This document shows positions 43,078 to 49,522 of a stretch of DNA of 56,077 nt, one piece after another. Source of the stretch: an uncultured SAR86 cluster bacterium (GTDB taxonomy: Bacteria; Pseudomonadota; Gammaproteobacteria; Magnimaribacterales; Magnimaribacteraceae). The notes beneath the pieces were generated by a model. That model had not been told where the DNA came from. It saw nothing but the letters and a program-made list of their open reading frames with translations, and made no database searches. Where the stretch lies: positions 1 through 56,077 of the forward strand of contig CACLEI010000006.1 of NCBI GenBank assembly GCA_902605935.1, written 5' to 3'. Both the position numbers and the translations under genes were made by a program. Positions within the stretch are counted from its first letter, which is position 1. Each line of letters begins with the position of its first letter.

Positions 43078-43857
43078 TTGAACAAGATTAGGATATTCTC
43101 TTATCTTCCTAATCCCAGGGTATGGAAGTCTATTATTACTGCCAAAATTGGCGGTATTGACTTAGAGGTCATTGGAGATAAACCAAATAACATGCCAAAT
43201 TGGTTATGGGATTTTGATGCAAAGCCAATAACAGACGAAGATAAGTCTAAACTTAAGTCATTCGAAATCAAAAGCAAAAGAGGTTTTAAAGGCTCCCTTT
43301 ACAAGACAGACGAATTTATAGGTCAACATCCTTTTGGTACTGTACCAGCAGGATTCGTTGGCGAGGGTCGATTGGGAGTTTTTGAATCTAATAGTATCTT
43401 GAGAGCGGTTGCCAGAGAGTGTAAAGATAAATCTCTTTATGGAGGTGATGATCTAAATTTAACATCCAGAATAGATAGTTTTTTGGATGCAAATCTCGTG
43501 TTCTCAAGGGAATTTCAAGTCTATCTGTTAGAACTTGAAGATATAACCAAATATACCTATGAAAGAACTAAAGCCTCTTATGAGTTTTATCTTGATGGTC
43601 TAGAAAAAGCTCTATCTCTTTCAGGCTTTATTGCTGGAGATCATCTAACCATTGCTGATATCTCATTTGTCTGTGAATTTGCTCAGTTTTTAAGAGAAGG
43701 GCATTATTTAGAGCAATTGAAGAAAAAGAATTTAACTTTGATAAGTAAAAATTTTCCAACAGACTATCCTTTAACATTTAAGCACTTTAAGGCTTTAAGC
43801 AATAAAAAGGAGTTTTCAGATGTTATGGGATCTTATTTAGACTGGTACGAGATGTAA
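43078..43857 (+). CDS. Divergent glutathione S-transferase-like protein
   Basis: 259 residues, TTG start two bases after the previous GST stop. IRIFSYLPNPRVWKSIITAKIGG occupies the thioredoxin-like start, GQHPFGTVPAGFVGEGRLGVFESNSILRAVA the cis-Pro/ES region, and FIAGDHLTIADISFVCEFAQFL the helical-domain signature. An insertion of about 40 residues (LWDFDAKPITDEDKSKL) separates the first strands. It recalls the GST-like N-terminal domain of elongation factor 1-gamma, but is bacterial and of unknown role. Confidence 0.75.
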   Translation: MNKIRIFSYLPNPRVWKSIITAKIGGIDLEVIGDKPNNMPNWLWDFDAKPITDEDKSKLKSFEIKSKRGFKGSLYKTDEFIGQHPFGTVPAGFVGEGRLGVFESNSILRAVARECKDKSLYGGDDLNLTSRIDSFLDANLVFSREFQVYLLELEDITKYTYERTKASYEFYLDGLEKALSLSGFIAGDHLTIADISFVCEFAQFLREGHYLEQLKKKNLTLISKNFPTDYPLTFKHFKALSNKKEFSDVMGSYLDWYEM

Positions 43858-43860
43858 ATT

Positions 43861-45048
43861 ATGGACTATGTTGAAATAGCTATACCATTTTTTTTACTGG
43901 CTCTTGTCCTTGAATTAGCTTATGGGAAAATTATTGGCCAGAATACCTATAGATTAAATGACACGATCAGTAGTCTATTCATGGGTTCTATAAGAGGTAC
44001 GAGCGGGATTCTTAAGATAGGTTTTAGTGGATATGTGTACTATCAAATTGAAACACATTTTTCCCTCTGGAGAATGGATAGCAGTCTTTGGATTACTTGG
44101 ATATTTGCATTTATTGCATACGATTTCTTTTATTATTGGTTTCACCGTATAAGTCATGAGAGACAGATATTTTGGGCATCGCACGTAGCCCATCATCAAA
44201 GCGAAGAATATAATTTATCGACTGCTTTGAGACAGACTGGTACAGGATTTTTTATATCTTGGATTTTCTATATCCCCTTATTCTTAGTTGGAGTTCCTTC
44301 TTACGTGATGGTTTCAGTTGGCACTCTTAATTTGGTTTACCAGTTCTGGGTGCATTCTAGGCATATCCCTAAACTTGGGTGGTATGAGTTATTCTTCGTA
44401 ACTCCCTCAAATCATCGGGTTCATCATGCCCAGAATGATTTATATGTAGATAGGAATTATGGCGGTGTTTTTATTGTTTGGGACAGACTTTTCTCAACTT
44501 ATCAGGAGGAGAAAGATGATGAAAAGTGTGTTTACGGAATAAGAAGCGCACTTAAGACCTTCGATCCAGTGAAAGCAAATATCCATATTTATCAAAAGAT
44601 TTTTAAGGATTTATCTTACTCTCTCTCCTTCAAAAATTTCTATTCTGTAATAACTGCCAGAACAGGGTGGTCGCCTGAAGGATCGTCCGATGATGGCTTT
44701 GATCCCAATAGTTTTGAGAAGCATGATCCGCATATAAAGCCCCTAACAAAATTTTATGCTTTCATGCAGTTTTTATGCATGTCTTATGCAGCTGTAGTCC
44801 TGTTTGCAGACAAGAATATGGAATATGACCAGGGTGTTATGTTGATTTCTATAGTTATCTTTTCAATGTTCTGTACTGCGAAATGGCTAGATGCTGAAAA
44901 GATAATCAAATTAGAGTATTTCAAGTCGGCGATGATCTTTGTTTGTCTGTGCTATCTTTATTCGTTTAGTCCAGGGATTTTTCTGATTAATGTTTTGCTT
45001 TTTTACTTACTACTAAATATTGCTTTCTTACCTTTTTTAGATAGGTAG
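43861..45048 (+). CDS. Sterol desaturase/fatty acid hydroxylase-family di-iron membrane protein
   Basis: 395 residues. The eight-His pattern of the family is complete: His95/His99 (FHRISHE), His108/111/112 (HVAHH), His165/168 (VHSRH) and His185/188/189 (NHRVHH). Membrane helices lie around residues 5-20, 70-90, 125-150 and 320-395. It is probably an oxygen-dependent hydroxylase or desaturase of a lipid or hydrocarbon. The extra C-terminal membrane domain (residues 300-395) resembles alkylglycerol-monooxygenase-like proteins. It starts 3 bp after the GST gene and apt follows. Confidence 0.88.
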   Translation: MDYVEIAIPFFLLALVLELAYGKIIGQNTYRLNDTISSLFMGSIRGTSGILKIGFSGYVYYQIETHFSLWRMDSSLWITWIFAFIAYDFFYYWFHRISHERQIFWASHVAHHQSEEYNLSTALRQTGTGFFISWIFYIPLFLVGVPSYVMVSVGTLNLVYQFWVHSRHIPKLGWYELFFVTPSNHRVHHAQNDLYVDRNYGGVFIVWDRLFSTYQEEKDDEKCVYGIRSALKTFDPVKANIHIYQKIFKDLSYSLSFKNFYSVITARTGWSPEGSSDDGFDPNSFEKHDPHIKPLTKFYAFMQFLCMSYAAVVLFADKNMEYDQGVMLISIVIFSMFCTAKWLDAEKIIKLEYFKSAMIFVCLCYLYSFSPGIFLINVLLFYLLLNIAFLPFLDR

Positions 45049-45055
45049 TGAATTT

Positions 45056-45571
45056 ATGGAAGATCTTCAGAAATGGATTAAGAGTTACCCAGATTTTCCT
45101 TCAAAAGGAATTCTTTTCAGGGATATAAGCCCCCTATTGGCTGAACCTTCAGCATTGAGTCTTTTGAAAGATAAATTTGTTGAAACCATTAGACCTCTTT
45201 CGCCCGATTACATTGCAGGTATAGATGCCAGAGGTTTTTTATTCTGTACTTTGGTAGCAGAACAATTAGGGCTTGGAGCATTGATGATTAGAAAGCCAAA
45301 TAAGCTCCCTGGAGAGCTCATAGAGAAAAGTTATGAGCTAGAATATGGTACTAATTCATTGAGCATTCAAAAGTTAAATCTAGAGAATAAATCTATAGTT
45401 ATCATAGATGATCTATTGGCTACCGGAGGGTCTATGCAATGTTCAAAGGAGTTATTAGAGTCTTTGGGTGCTAATGTGGTAGGAGGAGCTGTAGTTATTG
45501 AGCTCACATCCCTGAAAGGATCTTCTCAACTCAATATGCCAATTATAAGTCTCATTAGCTATGCTGACTGA
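45056..45571 (+). CDS. apt: Adenine phosphoribosyltransferase
   Basis: Converts adenine and PRPP to AMP. The 171-residue length is standard. DFPSKGILFRDISPLL near the start and AGIDARGFLF are Apt signatures, and the PRPP loop is VIIDDLLATGGS. Its last 11 bp overlap the next gene, a nucleosidase that would release adenine, so the two products probably form an adenine-salvage pair. It lies 7 bp after the hydroxylase gene. Confidence 0.95.
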   Translation: MEDLQKWIKSYPDFPSKGILFRDISPLLAEPSALSLLKDKFVETIRPLSPDYIAGIDARGFLFCTLVAEQLGLGALMIRKPNKLPGELIEKSYELEYGTNSLSIQKLNLENKSIVIIDDLLATGGSMQCSKELLESLGANVVGGAVVIELTSLKGSSQLNMPIISLISYAD

Positions 45572-46121
45572 TTTAACAAAAAAAAATACACTCATTGCAG
45601 TTGCAATGAAAGAGGAACTGAGCCTTGAACAAGCAGATGGATGGAATGTCATCTATACAGGAATTGGTAAAGTAAACGCACTAATATCAGTCTATAAAGC
45701 TCTAACAGAATTTAAGCCAGACAATCTTATTAACTTCGGAACTGCTGGTTCTTCAAGAAGTGATCTAAAGGGTCTACATGAAGTAACTACCTTCAAACAA
45801 AGAGATATGGATCTGCGAAGCTTAGGTCTTCCGCTTGGCGTCACTCTTAATGATCATATTAATGATATTTTTCTGGATAGGCCTGGATTAAGTTGTGGCA
45901 CTGGAGATAGTTTTGTGACAACAAATCTAGAAATAAAAACTGACTTATATGATATGGAGGCTTACGCACTTGCAAAACTTTGCTTAATCGAAAAAATCAA
46001 ATTTTTTTGTTTCAAATATATTAGTGATGAAGCAAATGAAAATGCATCATCAGATTGGAATGAAAATGTATCAAGTGGAGGCGAAGCTTTCCAAAATTAT
46101 TTGGAATCTTTAAGTGGATAA
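45561..46121 (+). CDS. MTA/SAH nucleosidase-like phosphorylase-superfamily protein
   Basis: 186 residues, shorter than E. coli Mtn (232). The key residues nevertheless appear conserved: AMKEEL (Glu18/19), INFGTAGS (ribose/phosphate region), SCGTGDSFV, DMEAYALAK (Met132/Glu133 ribose contact) and YISDEAN (Asp156, general acid). It should cleave methylthioadenosine, S-adenosylhomocysteine or another adenine nucleoside. The 11-bp overlap with apt supports adenine as product. The shortened loops could change specificity. Confidence 0.78.
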   Translation: MLTDLTKKNTLIAVAMKEELSLEQADGWNVIYTGIGKVNALISVYKALTEFKPDNLINFGTAGSSRSDLKGLHEVTTFKQRDMDLRSLGLPLGVTLNDHINDIFLDRPGLSCGTGDSFVTTNLEIKTDLYDMEAYALAKLCLIEKIKFFCFKYISDEANENASSDWNENVSSGGEAFQNYLESLSG

Positions 46122-46584
46122 ACTGAAAATAGTTCCATTCAATACTGACTACAAATCAGCATTTGAGAAACTGAACAGGGAGTGGATTGAGGAATATTTC
46201 ATAATGGAAGAAGAGGATCTAAAAACTCTTCAAAATCCTGAATCTTATGTAATGGAAAAAGGAGGCGAGATTTTTTTTGCTGTATTAGACGGAGATGTAG
46301 TAGGTACTGCTGCTCTGATTAAAAAAAGTAAGGGTGTTTACGAGTTGGCAAAAATGGCGGTTGCAAAAAACTTGCAGGGACTCGGTATAGGAAAAAAATT
46401 GTTAGAACGCTGTATTAATTATTCAAAAGAAAGAGAAGCTACTGAAATTTTCTTAATTACCAATGATTCCTTGAAACCTGCTTTGAGTCTATACCTCTCA
46501 TGCGGTTTTGTTTTAAATGAACAAAATGATGATAATAGATACGAGAGAGGAAACACGAAAATGAATTTAATTCTTGGAGAATAA
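46114..46584 (+). CDS. GNAT-family N-acetyltransferase
   Basis: 156 residues, GTG start overlapping the nucleosidase stop by 8 bp. The GNAT core is clear: GDVVGTAALIKKSKGVYELAKMAV (strands 3-4), AKNLQGLGIGKKLLERCI (acetyl-CoA Q-x-x-G-I-G-K loop), and NDSLKPALSLYLSCGFVLNE (last motif). The N-terminal DYKSAFEKLNREWIEEYF is common to the YobR/PhnO-like small acetyltransferases. The acceptor is unknown. Part of the apt run by overlap. Confidence 0.86.
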   Translation: MDKLKIVPFNTDYKSAFEKLNREWIEEYFIMEEEDLKTLQNPESYVMEKGGEIFFAVLDGDVVGTAALIKKSKGVYELAKMAVAKNLQGLGIGKKLLERCINYSKEREATEIFLITNDSLKPALSLYLSCGFVLNEQNDDNRYERGNTKMNLILGE

Positions 46585-46587
46585 AAT

Positions 46588-47370
46588 ATGATTAATCTTG
46601 ATTTAAAAGGAAAAAGAGCTGTTGTAACAGGAGCTAGCCTTGGTATTGGAGAAGCAACTGTGAAAATGTTGGCTGAACACGGAGCAGATGTCTCTTTTTG
46701 TGCCAGGACTGCCGAGTCAGTTGAAAAATTATCAGCTTATGAAACAACAAATGGTTCTATTAAAGGTTTTGTAACAGACATGGGACAGAAAGATTCAACT
46801 GAAAATTTTATTGATAGCGTTCTAGCTGAGGGAGCTGTCGATATTCTGGTTAATAATGTTGGTGCATCGCCATCAAGAAATTTTCTATATATGACAGATG
46901 AAGAATGGCAGGAACTTCATGAACTAAACCTTCTTTCAGCTGTAAGATGCACTAGATCTTTTCTGCCAGCAATGAGAGAGAATAAATGGGGAAGGGTAGT
47001 GATGATTTCTAGTTCTGCAGGTAAATATCCAAATGCTGCTCTTATCGACTATGGAGCAACAAAAGCAGCGATGATTTCTATTTCTAAATCTTTAGCTAAA
47101 AAATATGGATCAGATGGAGTTTTAATTAATTCTGTCCTACCGGGACTTATCCATACCGCAATGTGGGAGAGGGCAGCTACTGAAATAGCAGAGGCAACTG
47201 GAGGAAAAATGGAAGAGGTAATAAAAAGTAATGGTGCCTCAGTTCCAGTAGGGAGATATGGAACTTCTGAAGAAGTTGCATCTCTTGTCACTTTTCTTTG
47301 TTCAGAGGCTGCATCTTATATAAGTGGTACTTCAATAGAAGTCGATGGTGGTCAAGCAGGTCATATATAA
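46588..47370 (+). CDS. Short-chain dehydrogenase/reductase, FabG-like
   Basis: 260 residues: AVVTGASLGIGEATVKMLAE, CARTAES (Arg after strand 2, NADP preference), LVNNVGASPS, VMISSSAGK, YGATKAAMISISKSLAKKYG, and the C-terminus YISGTSIEVDGGQAG. This is the 3-oxoacyl-reductase/general SDR type. There is a second FabG-like SDR at 39349; neither sits in a fatty-acid-synthesis cluster, so a catabolic alcohol dehydrogenase role is more likely. It directly precedes the GFA-like gene. Confidence 0.88.
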   Translation: MINLDLKGKRAVVTGASLGIGEATVKMLAEHGADVSFCARTAESVEKLSAYETTNGSIKGFVTDMGQKDSTENFIDSVLAEGAVDILVNNVGASPSRNFLYMTDEEWQELHELNLLSAVRCTRSFLPAMRENKWGRVVMISSSAGKYPNAALIDYGATKAAMISISKSLAKKYGSDGVLINSVLPGLIHTAMWERAATEIAEATGGKMEEVIKSNGASVPVGRYGTSEEVASLVTFLCSEAASYISGTSIEVDGGQAGHI

Positions 47371-47727
47371 GTGAAAGATTTCTTTGGATCTTGCCACTGT
47401 GGCTCAGTACAATTTAAATTTTATACTGACGAAATATTACATGACTTATACAAGTGTAATTGTTCTTTGTGTTTAAAAAAGTCAATCCTTATGAAGCCTA
47501 TACCTAAAGAAGAATTCACTCTTTTATCCGGTAAAGAGAATATAAGCGAATATCAGTGGAATAAAAATATAGCAAAACATTTCTTCTGTAGAACTTGTGG
47601 AGTTTATACGCACCATATTAGAAGAAGGGATCCTAACCAGATAAGTGTAAATATAATGTGTGTTGATGATATATTGATTCCAAGAGATATTAAAATTAAC
47701 CAAGTAGATGGCGCAAGCCATGATTAA
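47371..47727 (+). CDS. GFA-family zinc protein
   Basis: 118 residues, GTG start directly on the SDR stop. The CENP-V/GFA zinc pattern is complete: GSCHCGSVQF, CNCSLCLKK and FCRTCGVYTHH. The family was named for glutathione-dependent formaldehyde activation, but most members are of unproven function. In this glutathione-rich neighbourhood a thiol-adduct role is plausible; that is inference. The N-terminus is very short before the first Cys, so the start is probably correct. Confidence 0.85.
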   Translation: MKDFFGSCHCGSVQFKFYTDEILHDLYKCNCSLCLKKSILMKPIPKEEFTLLSGKENISEYQWNKNIAKHFFCRTCGVYTHHIRRRDPNQISVNIMCVDDILIPRDIKINQVDGASHD

Positions 47728-47730
47728 ATA

Positions 47731-48354
47731 ATGATAATTTCAAAAAAGAATAATTATTTGTTATTGAGGTCGTCAATATTGATGTCACTGATATTTTTTG
47801 CCGCCTTTTTGATTGTAGATCTTGGCCTTTTGTCATTAATAATTGATTCAGATAAGAGCAAAATATCCATCATAATTATCTTTATCTATATTCTGGCCAC
47901 TTTTCATTGGTTTTATAATGCCTTTAGATTAGATAAGGAGATATCTGATCTAGATGAACCTAAAAATGGAACATTGATGAGTTCTTTTTTAGAAAACAAT
48001 GAACATCTAGGGTCTGCTGATCGAAATATTCAACTATCTCTTTTGGAGGATGAACTATCAAATAGACATGCACTTGGTTATTTGTCAGTTGATATTCTTC
48101 TGAAGCTTGGTCTAACTGGTACTGTTATTGGTTTCATACTGATGCTTCTTCCAATTGGACAAATTCAAGACTTTGATCCTCAAATTCTCCAAAAGCTTCT
48201 TTCAACTATGAGTGGAGGAATGGCTGTTGCGCTTTACACAACCTTGACTGGTCTTGTGACGAGTATTCTATTGAAATTTCAATATTTTATTCTTGATTCA
48301 AGTCTTAGCAATAGTCTAAATTATTTATCATCAAAATCTTTTAATGAAACATAA
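47731..48354 (+). CDS. MotA/TolQ/ExbB-type proton channel protein
   Basis: 207 residues with membrane segments at about 13-36, 43-62, 118-140 and 163-188. The C-terminal pair carries the proton-channel pattern: LGLTGTVIGFILMLLP, then MSGGMAVALYTTLTGLVTSIL, which matches TolQ/ExbB/MotA helices 3 and 4 with channel-lining Thr. It is much smaller than MotA (about 290) and lacks a long cytoplasmic loop. The next gene overlaps by 11 bp and encodes the expected one-helix partner. No tolR, tolA, tolB, pal or flagellar genes are near. Confidence 0.78.
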   Translation: MIISKKNNYLLLRSSILMSLIFFAAFLIVDLGLLSLIIDSDKSKISIIIIFIYILATFHWFYNAFRLDKEISDLDEPKNGTLMSSFLENNEHLGSADRNIQLSLLEDELSNRHALGYLSVDILLKLGLTGTVIGFILMLLPIGQIQDFDPQILQKLLSTMSGGMAVALYTTLTGLVTSILLKFQYFILDSSLSNSLNYLSSKSFNET

Positions 48355-48958
48355 AATTTTTAGTAAGTCTGAAGAACAGGATGTTTTTACGGACTTACTT
48401 TTTAATGCATTACTTGGATTTGCTTTTATGTTTGCTATAGCTTTTATGTTGATAAATAGCTCGGAAGAAACAGGAAATATTAGATCGAAAGCAGAAATAC
48501 TTATCTCAGTTCAGTGGCCAGATGATCATCCAGACGATGTAGATGCAATTGTTGAAGATCCACAAGGAAGTTTAGTTTGGTATCACAATAGAGATTCAGG
48601 ACTAATGCACCTAGATAGGGATGATAGAGGAAATTTAGCAGATAATCTGAATATTAATGGCGAGGTCGTTTCTAATCCTATAAATCAAGAAACTATCACT
48701 GTAAGAGGTCTACAGTCTGGAGAATATATAATTAATCTCTTACACTATAAGTCAAACTTTAAAGAACCTCTTCCAGTAACTGTAAAAGTGGAGAAATTAA
48801 ACCCCTCAGTAGAATTAGTTTATTATGGAGAACATTTCTTAAATGGCGTAGGAGATGAGATGACGGCGTTGAGATTCTACGTAGATAGTCAAAAAAATAT
48901 CTCAGATTTGAATCAAATTCCTAAGAGGCTTATAACTAAAGCACTTGGAAATAAGTAA
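48344..48958 (+). CDS. ExbD/MotB-like partner with periplasmic beta domain
   Basis: 204 residues: a short positive N-terminus, one membrane helix (about 14-37, DVFTDLLFNALLGFAFMFAI) with Asp17 at the place of the proton-carrying Asp of ExbD/TolR/MotB, then a periplasmic domain. That domain (DDVDAIVEDPQGSLVWY, LDRDDRGNLADN, LQSGEYIINLLHY) looks like an Asp-rich beta-sandwich resembling DUF2135-type modules. It is not OmpA-like, so peptidoglycan binding as in MotB is not predicted. It overlaps the channel gene by 11 bp. Confidence 0.68.
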   Translation: MKHKIFSKSEEQDVFTDLLFNALLGFAFMFAIAFMLINSSEETGNIRSKAEILISVQWPDDHPDDVDAIVEDPQGSLVWYHNRDSGLMHLDRDDRGNLADNLNINGEVVSNPINQETITVRGLQSGEYIINLLHYKSNFKEPLPVTVKVEKLNPSVELVYYGEHFLNGVGDEMTALRFYVDSQKNISDLNQIPKRLITKALGNK

Positions 48959-48961
48959 TAT

Positions 48962-49522
48962 ATGCTTGAAGAAAGATTAATTTTAATTCTTGCCTACTTA
49001 TTCATAGCGATACTGTTGCTTTCTATATGTTTACACACTAGTTTTTCAAAAAAAACCAAGCTTTTAACTATAATTATTTCAACTGGATTTTATATTACTA
49101 CTTGGAAAGGTTATGAGTCTATTTTGGGATGGCCAACATTTGAAGAGCTACCCGAAAACTTCCAGATTAATTGGGCTATCATAGAAGAGCCAAACAAAAG
49201 ATTAAAAAAAGAGGGCAGTCTCTATTTATGGATTATTGAGTTAGATGAATTTGGAAAAAAATTTGGAAAACCTAGATCTTATAACCTGTATTGGAATGAA
49301 GATAATCAAAAGCTAGTTCAATCTGCATTGCATAAGCTCCAAGAAGGAGAACAATTAAATGGAAAAAAAACTTATGGTGTAGTTAACAAAGACAATGAAG
49401 GAAAGGAGTCTACACAGTATGATCAAACGTCTGGAGAACCTGAAGAGGGAGGACCTTCATTTGAATTTTTTGAGGTTCCCCCTCCCAGCCTTCCCCCAAA
49501 GACGCTGATTCTTGATAACTAA
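48962..49522 (+). CDS. Two-helix membrane protein with proline-rich tail, third gene of channel module
   Basis: 186 residues. Two membrane helices (about 5-27 and 33-52) flank the positive loop SKKTK, so by the positive-inside rule both ends face the periplasm. The rest is soluble, with LYLWIIELDEFGKKFGKPRSYNLYW in the middle and a proline-rich end (FEVPPPSLPPKTL). I recognise no named family. It starts three bases after the partner gene's stop and ends directly against the convergent PQQ dehydrogenase gene. It may be the output arm of the module. Confidence 0.65.
   Translation: MLEERLILILAYLFIAILLLSICLHTSFSKKTKLLTIIISTGFYITTWKGYESILGWPTFEELPENFQINWAIIEEPNKRLKKEGSLYLWIIELDEFGKKFGKPRSYNLYWNEDNQKLVQSALHKLQEGEQLNGKKTYGVVNKDNEGKESTQYDQTSGEPEEGGPSFEFFEVPPPSLPPKTLILDN

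Noticed and set aside
47731-49522. Zorya-type antiphage system
   Set aside because: ZorA is much longer with a coiled tail, ZorB has an OmpA-like domain, and no ZorC/D/E helicase or nuclease genes are adjacent.
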